Notes: generated by a model not told the origin, from the sequence alone. A stretch of DNA of 64,000 nt from Flavobacterium indicum GPTSA100-9 = DSM 17447 (GCF_000455605.1 NC_017025.1:1-64000); one strand, 5' to 3'. Shown: positions 7,795 to 16,781, counted from the stretch's first letter. Made by a program: numbers and translations.

Positions 7795-8451
7795 ATGAAG
7801 AAGTTAGTATTTGTAGTAATCGCCCTATTTTCAATTGTATCTTTTGGTCAAAGAGGTTTTAAAGACAGTAATCGTATAGGTATTGGTGGAGGTTTAACCC
7901 AAATGAATATTTATACCAGTAATTTTAATATAAAACCAGAGCAAGGTTGGATGGCCGGTATGCATGTTCGTGGAAATTATTACAACGACTGGCAAATGAG
8001 TTTTGGAATGTTTTTTACTGATAGTAATTTTTCCTTACAATCTTACAAAGGTTTATCTAAAGTGGATACGAATTTTAAATTATCTGCCGTTCAAATTTAT
8101 TTGTTACCAGGCTACGTAATTAGTCAAAATCATTTTAATGTGGAGTTTGGACCTGTTTTACAAATTAATGATAAATTAAAAATTAGTAAAGACGATGAGA
8201 ACAATATTCTTGTTGATCATCCTACTTTACAAGCGAAAGATATCACACAAGTTACTAAGATTAATGCCAATATTTATGCAGGTATTAATGTAGGAATCAC
8301 TAATTTTCGTCTTCGTTTAGGTTACCAATATGGTTTAAATAATTTCTTTGGTAATTACAAAAATGTAGAGGAAATTAAAACAAAAGCACCAAATGAGAAA
8401 TTCAAAGGAAATCTTGGAATTTTAAGCGGACAGTTGACAATTTATTTGTAA
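7795..8451 (+). CDS. Outer-membrane beta-barrel (PorT-like fold) protein
   Basis: A 218-residue exported protein. The ATG at 7795 is chosen because it directly begins a signal peptide (MKKLVFVVIALFSIVSFGQ) and lies just after a -7 box. The mature part alternates short amphipathic strands and turns (GIGGGLTQMNIYT, YAGINVGITNFRLRLGYQYGLNNFFG), as expected for an eight-stranded barrel of the outer-membrane beta-barrel families of Bacteroidota. No specific function can be assigned. It ends at a strong bidirectional terminator shared with gltX. Confidence 0.75.
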   Translation: MKKLVFVVIALFSIVSFGQRGFKDSNRIGIGGGLTQMNIYTSNFNIKPEQGWMAGMHVRGNYYNDWQMSFGMFFTDSNFSLQSYKGLSKVDTNFKLSAVQIYLLPGYVISQNHFNVEFGPVLQINDKLKISKDDENNILVDHPTLQAKDITQVTKINANIYAGINVGITNFRLRLGYQYGLNNFFGNYKNVEEIKTKAPNEKFKGNLGILSGQLTIYL

Positions 8452-8456
8452 AAAAC

Positions 8457-8490
8457 AAAACCCCTGAATTTTCAGGGGTTTCTTTTTTTT
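8457..8490 (+). terminator. Bidirectional terminator between the barrel gene and gltX
   Basis: AAACCCCTGAA and TTCAGGGGTTT form a GC-rich stem followed by an 8-T run on the plus strand and a T-rich tail on the minus strand. It serves two convergent genes. Confidence 0.9.
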
Positions 8491-9991
8491 ATAATGTAGC
8501 TATAGCTTTCTCAATTCGTTTTATTGTTTCGGCTTTTCCTATCATTTCAATAATATCAAACAAGTGTGGTCCTTTTAAAGCTCCTACTAAGCTTAAACGT
8601 AACGGTTGCATTACTTTACCCATTCCAATTTCATTCGTCGTCATCCATTCTTTTAAAAGTGTTTCAATATTTACAGAAGTAAAATCTTCAATCTTTTCTA
8701 ATTCTGAAATCACTTGTTGCATTAAACTTGGCGTTTCTTCTTTCCAGTTTTTAGTCGCTTTTTCATCGTAAGATGTTGGCGCTTCAAAGAAATAGTCGGA
8801 TAAATCCCAAAATTCATTTACGAAATGTGCTCTTTCTTTAATCAAAGAAACCACTTTTGTTAAATCAAGAGCAGTTGAGATTCCTTTCTTTTCTACTATT
8901 TTTTTAAAGCTTGCTGCTAAATTTTCATCCGATTGTTTTTGTAAATATTGATGATTGAACCATTTGTTTTTCTCTGGGTCAAACTTCGCTCCTGCTTTAT
9001 GAATTCTTCCTAAATCGAATTTTTGTACCAATTCTTCTAATGAGAATATTTCTTGTTCCGTTCCGTCGTTCCAACCTAATAAGGCTAAAAAGTTTACTAC
9101 CGCTTCTGGGAAGAAACCATTTTCTCTATACCCCATCGATGTACCTTCTTCTGTTTTCCACTCTAATGGAAATACAGGGAATCCCATTTTATCACCATCA
9201 CGTTTTGATAATTTTCCATTACCAATTGGTTTTAAAATTAAAGGTAAATGTGCAAATTCAGGTGCTTCCCATTCAAATGCTTTATATAATAAATGGTGTA
9301 AAGGTAAACTAGGTAACCATTCTTCCCCACGTATTACATGCGATGTTTCCATTAAATGATCATCTACTATATTCGCTAAATGGTACGTTGGCATCCCATC
9401 TGATTTGAATAATACTTTATCATCTAATAAATTCGTGTCAAATTTTATGGTTCCACGTATAATGTCTTGTAATTCTAATAGTTCATTTACTGGAGTTTTA
9501 AATCGTACAACAAAATGTTCACCATTGGCAATACGCTCTTCTATTTTTTCACGTGAAACTGTTAAGGAATTATCTAATTGTTCTCTTACCGTATGATTAT
9601 AGATAAATGTTTTTCCTTCGGATTCGGCTTTTTTTCTTAATTCATCTAATTTCTCCGCTGTGTCAAATGCGTAATAAGCCCAACCTTTTTCAATTAATTC
9701 ATCAGCATATTGTTTATACATAGCTTTACGTTCACTTTGTCGGTAAGGTCCAAATTTTTCATTCTTTCCTACGGTCTCATCAGGAGCAATTCCTAACCAT
9801 TCTAAAGCTTCAAATATATAAGCTTCTGCACCTGGAACAAATCGAGTTTGATCGGTATCTTCTATTCTTAAGTAAAATACACCATTATGTTTTTTTGCAA
9901 ATAAATAATTGAATAAGGCTGTTCGTACACCTCCTATGTGCAAAGGTCCTGTTGGACTGGGTGCAAATCGAACTCTAACGGGTCTTGACAT
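8489..9991 (-). CDS. gltX: Glutamyl-tRNA synthetase
   Basis: Charges tRNA-Glu with glutamate. The start at 9991 gives 500 residues beginning MSRPVRVRFAPSPTGPLHIG, with the class I HIGH motif as HIGG. The KMSKS motif is KLSKRDGD (about 260-267). An upstream ATG at 10027 falls next to the -7 box at 10025-10032 and is unlikely to be used. The C-terminal helical anticodon-binding region is complete. It is divergent from the DUF4175 gene. The gene contains a degenerate parS-like 16-mer at 9545-9560. Confidence 0.97.
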   Translation of the reverse strand: MSRPVRVRFAPSPTGPLHIGGVRTALFNYLFAKKHNGVFYLRIEDTDQTRFVPGAEAYIFEALEWLGIAPDETVGKNEKFGPYRQSERKAMYKQYADELIEKGWAYYAFDTAEKLDELRKKAESEGKTFIYNHTVREQLDNSLTVSREKIEERIANGEHFVVRFKTPVNELLELQDIIRGTIKFDTNLLDDKVLFKSDGMPTYHLANIVDDHLMETSHVIRGEEWLPSLPLHHLLYKAFEWEAPEFAHLPLILKPIGNGKLSKRDGDKMGFPVFPLEWKTEEGTSMGYRENGFFPEAVVNFLALLGWNDGTEQEIFSLEELVQKFDLGRIHKAGAKFDPEKNKWFNHQYLQKQSDENLAASFKKIVEKKGISTALDLTKVVSLIKERAHFVNEFWDLSDYFFEAPTSYDEKATKNWKEETPSLMQQVISELEKIEDFTSVNIETLLKEWMTTNEIGMGKVMQPLRLSLVGALKGPHLFDIIEMIGKAETIKRIEKAIATL

Positions 9992-10024
9992 AATTCTTTT
10001 TTTTAGAAATTTTCTAATTGAGTA

Positions 10025-10032
10025 CAAAGATA
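10025..10032 (-). promoter_or_regulatory. gltX -7 box (TATCTTTG)
   Basis: Perfect TAnnTTTG on the minus strand, predicting a leader of about 30 bases before the ATG at 9991. Confidence 0.55.
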
Positions 10033-10112
10033 AAACGAACTTCTATCTTAACTATGAGAACTTTTAATATTTTTTTGGTTTATTAACATTTTCTGCTTTT
10101 GTATTAACGAAT

Positions 10113-10120
10113 TACATTTG
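10113..10120 (+). promoter_or_regulatory. -7 box TACATTTG for the DUF4175-ybeY-mnmG run
   Basis: Perfect TAnnTTTG about 54 bases before the DUF4175 start. No TTG is found at a good -33 distance, so this is a single-element match. Confidence 0.45.
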
Positions 10121-10173
10121 ATTTATTTATGAAAAATATTGTAAATTTATCGGTTATAAACATTTTGTAAACA

Positions 10174-13100
10174 ATGGTTGAAAAAAAATCGATTATTTAC
10201 GATAAATTAGAAAGCTTTATCAAAAAGTATTACACGAATGAGCTAATAAAAGGAAGTTTACTTTTTATAGCTATTGGCTTGTTATACTTCATTTTTACTT
10301 TTCTAATTGAATATGTATTTTGGTTTTCTACATCAGGAAGAAGTATTTTATTTTGGTCTTTTGTTATCATTGAATGTTTGTTGCTGTTTAAATTTATTGC
10401 GATTCCATTATTTAAATTGTTTAAACTTCAAAAAGGAATTAACTATGAAGAAGCTTCTGTTATAATTGGTAATCACTTTTCTGATGTTAAGGATAAATTA
10501 CTGAATTTTTTACAGTTATCAACTGTAACGCAACCCTCTGAATTAGTATTAGCTTCTATTGATCAGAAAGCTGAGAACCTTCAACCTATTCCATTTTCTA
10601 ATGCTATCAATTTTAAAAAGAATTCACGTTTTTTACCTTATGCCATTATACCAGTATTGGTGATTCTTTTCTTTTATTTTTCGGGTAATGCTGATATTGT
10701 TTCTAATAGTTTTAATCGTGTAGTAGCTTACAATCAAAATTTTGCTAAACCTGCTCCTTTTCGTTTTATAATTGAAACCAATCCGTTACTTGTGGAACAA
10801 AACCAATCGTTTCAATTAAAAGTAAAAACAGTGGGTTCTATTCAACCAGAGAACGTTTCTATAGTTATTAATAATGAAACTTATTTTTTAGAAAGTGAAC
10901 AACCAGGCTTTTTTACCTATACTTTTCAAAATGTTCAACATGATATTCGTTTTCATTTATTAGCAAACGAAATAACGTCTAAAGATTTTACTTTAAAAGT
11001 GGTTAACGTTCCAACCATTTCTTCATTTGCTATGAAATTGGTTTATCCTTCACATTTAGGTAAAACTTCTGAAGTCATTAAAGGCACGGGTAATGCTGTT
11101 GTTCCAGAAGGGACTCAAGTATTTTGGGTGTTGAATACCTTAGCTACGACTTCAGTGCATTATATAGAAAATAGTTTGTTTACTAATTTTACACCAACCT
11201 CTAATCAATTCCATTATTCTAAAATTATTAAAAAGAATACCGATTATGAGATAGCTATTTCTAATAAGCAATTGAAAGACTACGAAAAATTACAATATAA
11301 GTTAACGATTCTAAAAGATCAATATCCCTCTATTTCTGTTACTGCTGCTCCAGATAGTTTAAAATTAAAACAACCTGTTGCTATCGGTCAAGTTTCTGAT
11401 GATTATGGAATGTCTGCTTTACAAGTGGTATATTATGATGTTACTAAACCTACTGTTCGTTTTAAAAAATCCATTGCTATTAAAAATAAGTTAGTAGATC
11501 AATTTATCTATTCTTTTCCTGATGGTTTAACCCTAAAACCGGGTGTAACTTACGAATATTATTTTGAAGTATTTGATAATGATGTAGTTAATGGAAGAAA
11601 ATCATCAAAATCTGAAATTTTTGGTCATAAAGAATTAACATCTGAACAAAAAGAACAAAAAGCTCTTCAGGAACAACAATCTACAATTAGTAGTTTACAA
11701 AAAACATTAGATTCTCAAGATAAACAATTGGATGCTTTGGACAATTTAAAAAAATTAGACAAACAAAAAGAAAATCTAGATTATAAAGACCAAAAAAAGA
11801 TAGAAGATTTTATTAATCGTCAAAAACAGCAACAAGATATGATGCAAGAATTCTCTGAGAAGATGAAAGAGAATTTAGAAATTTTTAAATCAGATAAAAA
11901 TGACGAATTCAAAAAAGAGTTGTTAGAGCGTTTAGAAAAATCGGATAAAGATGCTGCTAAAAATGAAAAGTTATTGAAAGAACTAGAAGAGCTAACTAGA
12001 AAATTGCAAAAAGAAGAGTTGTTTGAAAAAGCCGATCAATTGAAACAACAAGCCAAAGCGCAACAGAAATCGTTAGAGCAATTAGTAGAGTTAACTAAAC
12101 GATTTTACGTGGAACAAAAAGCTGAACAATTAGTTGAGAAGTTAGATAAATTAGCTGATAAACAAGATAAGCTCTCTGATAAAAATTCCAATTCCTTAGA
12201 AGAACAGCAAAAACTTTCTAAGGAATTTGATGCCATCAAAAATGAATTAAATGAGTTAGAAAAAGAAAATAAAGAATTAAAAACACCAATGGATATTCCT
12301 AATGATAAGGGAGAGCAACAAGATGTAGATCAACAACAGCAAAAAGCGGAAGATAATTTACAAAAAAACAATACCTCTGCTGCTAAAAAAAATCAAAAAT
12401 CGGCTGCTCAAAAAATGAAAGAAATGGGTAAGAAAATTAGCAATTCTATGTCTACCGGTGAAATGGCTGAAAATGCAGAAGATGCTAAAGCATTACGTCA
12501 AATTTTAGATAATTTATTAACCTTTTCTTTTGATGAAGAAAAATTATTAAAACAATTTAAACAAGTTAAAAACTCAAAAACTTCTATCAATTCTCTATTA
12601 AAAAAACAACAAGAATTGAAAGTACAATTTAAGCATATTGATGATAGTATTTTTGCTTTAGCTTTACGTCAACCCAAATTGTCAGATATTGTTTTAAAAG
12701 AAGTTGAAGAAGTACATTATAATTTAGATAAAGCTTTAGAATTTTTACCATCATCTAATTTATACAAAGGAATATCACATCAACAATTTGTTTTATCCTC
12801 TGCCAATAAATTAGCAGATTTTCTAAGTAATGTGCAAAGCGATATGAATATGTCCATGAGTAGTTCCTCAGGAGGTAAAGGTAAACCGAAACCAGGTCAA
12901 GGTTCAGGGCAACAATTATCAGATATTATTCAAAAGCAAAAAGGCTTAGGCGAACAAATGAAAGAAGGTATGCCTAAACCGGGAGAAGGTAAGAAACCGG
13001 GTGAAGGAAAAAAGCCAGGTGAAACTGGTAAAAGCGGACAAGGTTCTTCTGGTAACGATGGTGAAGGTGATGCTGGTAAATTGTTAGAAATCCTTAAACA

Positions 13101-13470
13101 GCAACAAGATTTACGTGAAGCTTTGCAAAATGAATTGGATAAACAAGGTTTAGGAGGCAACGGTCAAAATGCGTTACAAAAAATGAAAGAATTGGAAAAG
13201 CAATTAATAAATAAAGGTTTTACACAAGAGAATGTGAATCGTGCTTTACAAATTAATCACGAACTTTTAAAATTAGAGCATGCGATGAAACAGCAAGGAC
13301 AGGATAACAAACGGGAATCAAATACAAATGCAAAGGATTATTTAGGTTCTAATAAACCCTTACCTCCTGCTCTATTAAATTATTTAAAAAGTGTTGAAAT
13401 ATTAAATAGACAAAGCTTACCTTTGCAGCCCAATTTTAATCAAAAAGTACAAACGTATTTTAAAAACTAA
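10174..13470 (+). CDS. DUF4175 family large membrane/coiled-coil protein
   Basis: A 1098-residue protein. Two or three membrane segments lie near the N-terminus (about 25-50, 55-80 and 150-168). A beta-rich extracytoplasmic segment follows (about 185-480). The rest is a very long charged coiled coil (about 490-760) and a low-complexity tail rich in Gly, Lys, Pro and Gln (about 905-975, with GEGKKPGEGKK-type repeats). The function is unknown. In Bacteroidota this family commonly precedes ybeY and mnmG, as here. Its stop codon overlaps the ybeY start (TAATG), so the two are probably translationally coupled. Confidence 0.85.
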   Translation: MVEKKSIIYDKLESFIKKYYTNELIKGSLLFIAIGLLYFIFTFLIEYVFWFSTSGRSILFWSFVIIECLLLFKFIAIPLFKLFKLQKGINYEEASVIIGNHFSDVKDKLLNFLQLSTVTQPSELVLASIDQKAENLQPIPFSNAINFKKNSRFLPYAIIPVLVILFFYFSGNADIVSNSFNRVVAYNQNFAKPAPFRFIIETNPLLVEQNQSFQLKVKTVGSIQPENVSIVINNETYFLESEQPGFFTYTFQNVQHDIRFHLLANEITSKDFTLKVVNVPTISSFAMKLVYPSHLGKTSEVIKGTGNAVVPEGTQVFWVLNTLATTSVHYIENSLFTNFTPTSNQFHYSKIIKKNTDYEIAISNKQLKDYEKLQYKLTILKDQYPSISVTAAPDSLKLKQPVAIGQVSDDYGMSALQVVYYDVTKPTVRFKKSIAIKNKLVDQFIYSFPDGLTLKPGVTYEYYFEVFDNDVVNGRKSSKSEIFGHKELTSEQKEQKALQEQQSTISSLQKTLDSQDKQLDALDNLKKLDKQKENLDYKDQKKIEDFINRQKQQQDMMQEFSEKMKENLEIFKSDKNDEFKKELLERLEKSDKDAAKNEKLLKELEELTRKLQKEELFEKADQLKQQAKAQQKSLEQLVELTKRFYVEQKAEQLVEKLDKLADKQDKLSDKNSNSLEEQQKLSKEFDAIKNELNELEKENKELKTPMDIPNDKGEQQDVDQQQQKAEDNLQKNNTSAAKKNQKSAAQKMKEMGKKISNSMSTGEMAENAEDAKALRQILDNLLTFSFDEEKLLKQFKQVKNSKTSINSLLKKQQELKVQFKHIDDSIFALALRQPKLSDIVLKEVEEVHYNLDKALEFLPSSNLYKGISHQQFVLSSANKLADFLSNVQSDMNMSMSSSSGGKGKPKPGQGSGQQLSDIIQKQKGLGEQMKEGMPKPGEGKKPGEGKKPGETGKSGQGSSGNDGEGDAGKLLEILKQQQDLREALQNELDKQGLGGNGQNALQKMKELEKQLINKGFTQENVNRALQINHELLKLEHAMKQQGQDNKRESNTNAKDYLGSNKPLPPALLNYLKSVEILNRQSLPLQPNFNQKVQTYFKN

Positions 13471-13889
13471 TGATACTATTTAATTACGAATCTGATTTTA
13501 TTTTAACTAATGAGGAAAACTATAGTAATTGGATTTCTAGAATTATTGAATCTGAAGACTATATAATTGGTGAAATAAATTATATTTTTTGTGACGATGA
13601 ATATTTACACGCTATTAATGTTCAATATTTAAATCACGATACTTTAACTGATATTATTAGTTTTGATTATACGGAAGGTAAAGTTATTTCTGGTGATATT
13701 TTTATTTCAACAGAACGTGTTCGAGATAACGCAAATGATTTTAATGTTTCGTTTGATGAAGAATTAAAACGTGTCATGGCACATGGTGTTTTACATTACT
13801 GTGGGTATAAAGATAAATCTGATTCAGACGCACAATTAATGCGTAAAAAAGAAGAAGAAAAAATTAACTTGTTCCACGTGGAACAATAG
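13470..13889 (+). CDS. ybeY: YbeY endoribonuclease / rRNA maturation factor
   Basis: Metal-dependent RNase that acts in 16S rRNA 3'-end maturation and ribosome quality control. The 139 residues and the C-terminal zinc motif HGVLHYCGYKDKSD identify it. The usual H-x3-H-x5-H reads H-x3-H-x5-D here, so the third His ligand is replaced by Asp. The start codon overlaps the DUF4175 stop by one base. The last codons (LFHVEQ) are encoded by a parS-like palindrome, so the C-terminal end doubles as a probable ParB site. Confidence 0.92.
   Translation: MILFNYESDFILTNEENYSNWISRIIESEDYIIGEINYIFCDDEYLHAINVQYLNHDTLTDIISFDYTEGKVISGDIFISTERVRDNANDFNVSFDEELKRVMAHGVLHYCGYKDKSDSDAQLMRKKEEEKINLFHVEQ
13870..13885. 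promoter_or_regulatory. parS-like site A (TGTTCCACGTGGAACA)
   Basis: Perfect 16-bp palindrome, matching the widely conserved ParB/Spo0J-binding consensus TGTTnCACGTGnAACA. It overlaps the 3' end of ybeY. Confidence 0.85.
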
Positions 13890-13913
13890 TTAAACAGCTA
13901 ATCTTTTCTTTTA

Positions 13914-13929
13914 TGTTCCACGTGGAACA
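13914..13929. promoter_or_regulatory. parS-like site B (TGTTCCACGTGGAACA)
   Basis: A second perfect copy, identical to site A, in the ybeY-mnmG spacer. Centre-to-centre distance to site A is 44 bp. Confidence 0.85.
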
Positions 13930-13956
13930 TAAAAGAAATTTTATATTAATATTAAA

Positions 13957-13972
13957 TGTTTCACGTGGAACA
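13957..13972. promoter_or_regulatory. parS-like site C (TGTTTCACGTGGAACA)
   Basis: The palindrome core is intact with one asymmetric base. It ends at the base immediately before the mnmG ATG (13973), so it occupies the whole position where a ribosome-binding site would lie. Centre-to-centre distance to site B is 43 bp. Confidence 0.85.
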
Positions 13973-15850
13973 ATGAGTTTATTTCAAAATACATATGATG
14001 TTATTGTAGTGGGTGGTGGCCATGCTGGTTGTGAGGCTGCTGCTGCTGCTGCTAATATGGGTTGTTCAACCCTTTTGGTTACCATGAATCTTCAGAATAT
14101 TGCTCAAATGTCTTGCAACCCAGCCATGGGTGGTATTGCAAAAGGGCAAATCGTTCGAGAAATTGATGCGTTGGGTGGTTATTCTGGAATTGTTTCTGAT
14201 AAAACAGCCATTCAATTTAAAATGTTGAATCTTTCCAAAGGTCCTGCAATGTGGTCTCCTCGTTGTCAGAGTGACCGTATGCGTTTTGCAGAAGAATGGC
14301 GTTTGATGTTAGAAGGTACTCCTAATTTAGATTTTTATCAAGAGATGGTTTCTGGTATCATAACCGAAGGAAATCGTATTGTTGGAGTTCGTACTTCTTT
14401 AGGTGTGGAAATAAAAGCTAAAACGGTTGTTTTGACTAATGGTACTTTTTTAAATGGTTTAATTCATATTGGTGAAAAACAATTTGGTGGTGGCCGTGCT
14501 GGTGAAAGCGCTTCTTTCGGAATTACAGAAGATTTACAAGCTTTAGGTTTTGAATCGGGAAGAATGAAAACAGGAACGCCTCCTCGTGTGGATGGTCGTT
14601 CTTTAGATTTTTCAAAAATGACAGAGCAACCTGGTGATGTGAATCCTTCTAAATTTTCCTATTCAGATGTGACACAACCATTAAAACACCAACGTTCTTG
14701 TTACATGTCTTATACTTCTGAAGTAGTACATGATTTATTACGAGAAGGTTTTGATCGTAGTCCTATGTTTAATGGAAGAATAAAAAGTATAGGTCCACGT
14801 TATTGCCCGTCTATTGAAGATAAAATTAATCGTTTTGCAGATAAAGACAGACATCAGTTGTTTGTAGAACCAGAAGGTTGGAATACGGTTGAGTTTTATA
14901 TTAATGGTTTTTCTACTTCATTACCAGAAGATGTTCAGTTTAGAGCTCTACGTTCTGTGCCTGGTTTTGAAAATGTAAAATTCTTTAGGCCGGGTTATGC
15001 TATTGAATACGATTACTTCCCTCCTACACAATTAAAACATACCTTAGAAACTAAATTAATTGATGGTTTATTTTTTGCTGGACAAATTAATGGAACTACG
15101 GGATATGAAGAAGCGGCTTCACAAGGATTAATGGCGGGTATTAATGCAGCTTTAAAAGTTAAAGAACAAGACCCGTTTATTTTAAAACGTGACGAGGCCT
15201 ACATTGGAGTTTTAATTGATGATTTAATTACTAAGGGAACGGAAGAGCCGTATCGTATGTTTACTTCACGTGCAGAATATAGAACACTTTTACGTCAGGA
15301 TAATGCAGATTTACGATTAACACCAAAAGGATTTGCAATAGGTTTAGCCAAAGAAGATCGTTTACGTAGAATGGAATATAAACGTGATGCCTCTGATGCT
15401 TTCTTAACCTTTTTTAAAGAAACAAGTTTAAAACCTGATGAAGCCAATCCTGTTTTAGTAGAAAAAGGATCATCACCTATGTCGCAACCCGACAAAATGT
15501 ATAAGGTGTTTTCTCGTCCGCAATTAGATTTAGAAGATTTTATAAAATTTGAAAAAGTGGCCAATTATATTCAAGAGCATAATTTAGATTCTGAAATTAT
15601 TGAGCAAGCCGAGATTCAAGTTAAGTATGCGGGTTATATAGAAAAAGAAAAAAATCATGCAGATAAAGTCAATCGATTAGAAGATGTAATGATTCCTTCT
15701 AATTTTGATTTTGATAAAATAAAGTCAATTTCTATTGAAGCACGACAAAAACTAAATAAAATTCGTCCCACAACAATTGCACAGGCTTCTCGTATTAGTG
15801 GCGTGTCTCCTAGTGACATTTCTGTGCTTTTAATTTATATGGGTAGATAA
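13973..15850 (+). CDS. mnmG: tRNA uridine-5-carboxymethylaminomethyl modification enzyme MnmG (GidA)
   Basis: FAD-dependent partner of MnmE that installs the 5-carboxymethylaminomethyl group at wobble U34 of several tRNAs. The start at 13973 (MSLFQNTYDVIVVGGGHAGC) gives 625 residues, the family length. A longer frame from 13913 would translate parS DNA and is rejected. The FAD dinucleotide fold is at 10-35 (VVGGGHAGCEAAAAAANMG). The conserved SCNPAMGGIAKG and YCPSIEDK motifs are present, and the C-terminal helical domain is intact. The gene is bracketed by parS-like sites at both ends. No Shine-Dalgarno sequence is visible. Confidence 0.97.
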   Translation: MSLFQNTYDVIVVGGGHAGCEAAAAAANMGCSTLLVTMNLQNIAQMSCNPAMGGIAKGQIVREIDALGGYSGIVSDKTAIQFKMLNLSKGPAMWSPRCQSDRMRFAEEWRLMLEGTPNLDFYQEMVSGIITEGNRIVGVRTSLGVEIKAKTVVLTNGTFLNGLIHIGEKQFGGGRAGESASFGITEDLQALGFESGRMKTGTPPRVDGRSLDFSKMTEQPGDVNPSKFSYSDVTQPLKHQRSCYMSYTSEVVHDLLREGFDRSPMFNGRIKSIGPRYCPSIEDKINRFADKDRHQLFVEPEGWNTVEFYINGFSTSLPEDVQFRALRSVPGFENVKFFRPGYAIEYDYFPPTQLKHTLETKLIDGLFFAGQINGTTGYEEAASQGLMAGINAALKVKEQDPFILKRDEAYIGVLIDDLITKGTEEPYRMFTSRAEYRTLLRQDNADLRLTPKGFAIGLAKEDRLRRMEYKRDASDAFLTFFKETSLKPDEANPVLVEKGSSPMSQPDKMYKVFSRPQLDLEDFIKFEKVANYIQEHNLDSEIIEQAEIQVKYAGYIEKEKNHADKVNRLEDVMIPSNFDFDKIKSISIEARQKLNKIRPTTIAQASRISGVSPSDISVLLIYMGR

Positions 15851-15870
15851 TTTACTAATTAATAATTTTA

Positions 15871-15886
15871 CGTTCCACGTGAAACA
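15871..15886. promoter_or_regulatory. parS-like site D (CGTTCCACGTGAAACA)
   Basis: A 15/16 match to TGTTCCACGTGAAACA, 20 bp after the mnmG stop in the spacer before the methyltransferase gene. Confidence 0.8.
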
Positions 15887-15932
15887 ACCGTGTGAAGCAT
15901 TATAAATACTATAAATAACAAAAAACAACTAA

Positions 15933-16781
15933 ATGCAGTTTTCAGAAGAAAATCAATATTTATTAGTTAAAGATTATTCGGTTTCTAAAGAAACCTTTTC
16001 TTTATTATACAATAAAGAATACGATTTATTAAAAACCTACCCTACGCCCTCTTTAGATGTTTTGGGTAAATATTACGAAAGTGAGGATTATATATCTCAT
16101 ACGGATAGTAAACGTACTTTGTTTGAAAAATTATATCATTTTGTGAAAGTTAGAGCCATTAAAAGTAAAGTAGCTTTAATTACAAAAGAAAATTCATCAA
16201 AAGGAAATTTACTGGATATAGGTGCAGGAACAGGTGATTTTTTAACAGAAGCTAAAAACCAAGGTTGGACCACTTTAGGTTATGAACCCAATGCTTCTGC
16301 TAAAACGCTTGCTGAAAATAAAGGCGTTGTTTTTACTGATGATATTTTTGTGTTACCTAATGCAAGCTTTGATGTAATTACAATGTGGCATGTATTAGAA
16401 CATGTACCCAATTTAGAGGAATACATCGCCAATTTAAAAAGATTGCTGAAACCTGGCGGTACAATTATTATTGCTGTTCCAAATTATAAATCTTTTGATG
16501 CGCAGTACTACGGTCGTTTTTGGGCTGCTTATGATGTGCCTCGCCATTTATGGCATTTTTCTAAAACAAGTATACAAAGACTTTTTTCTGATCACGATTT
16601 AAAATTGTTTCACGTGAAACCTATGTGGTTTGATAGTTTTTATGTGAGTATGCTTTCAGAAAAATATAAAACAGGAAAAATGAGTTTGATTAAAGGAGGT
16701 TTCATTGGTTTACGCTCAAATGTGTCTGGAATCTTTAAAAAAGAGTTTTCATCGCACATTTACATCATTAAAAACAACTAA
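15933..16781 (+). CDS. Class I SAM-dependent methyltransferase
   Basis: A 282-residue cytoplasmic methyltransferase. SAM-binding motif I is LLDIGAGTGDF (about 93-103), followed by the acidic GYEPN loop. The post-motif region ITMWHVLEHVPNLEEYIANLKRLLKPGG is typical of the Methyltransf_23/UbiG-like group. The substrate is unknown. It follows mnmG by 82 bp and may be co-transcribed. A parS-like site lies within the coding sequence near codon 227. The 214-bp spacer after it shows no clear terminator. Confidence 0.85.
   Translation: MQFSEENQYLLVKDYSVSKETFSLLYNKEYDLLKTYPTPSLDVLGKYYESEDYISHTDSKRTLFEKLYHFVKVRAIKSKVALITKENSSKGNLLDIGAGTGDFLTEAKNQGWTTLGYEPNASAKTLAENKGVVFTDDIFVLPNASFDVITMWHVLEHVPNLEEYIANLKRLLKPGGTIIIAVPNYKSFDAQYYGRFWAAYDVPRHLWHFSKTSIQRLFSDHDLKLFHVKPMWFDSFYVSMLSEKYKTGKMSLIKGGFIGLRSNVSGIFKKEFSSHIYIIKNN
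16606..16621. promoter_or_regulatory. parS-like site E (TGTTTCACGTGAAACC)
   Basis: A 15/16 match to TGTTTCACGTGAAACA, inside the methyltransferase gene, where it encodes LFHVKP. Intragenic parS sites are usual for ParB systems. Confidence 0.75.

Noticed and set aside
9545..9560. Sixth parS-like site inside gltX (TTTTTCACGTGAAACT)
   Set aside because: It matches 14 of 16 positions but breaks one base of the inner palindrome and lies 4 kb from the main cluster, so it is not called as a site. ParB binding data could reverse this.
12105..12116. TTTACGTGGAAC in the DUF4175 gene resembling a parS half
   Set aside because: Only one half-site is intact and the other half is unrelated.
12960..13060. 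Possible CRISPR or tandem DNA array in the DUF4175 3' region
   Set aside because: It is a protein low-complexity repeat (GEGKKPGEGKK) with short, irregular units and no spacers.
13913..13972. Longer mnmG start at 13913
   Set aside because: The extra 20 codons would translate two parS palindromes. The MnmG family begins at the MSLFQ-type start at 13973.
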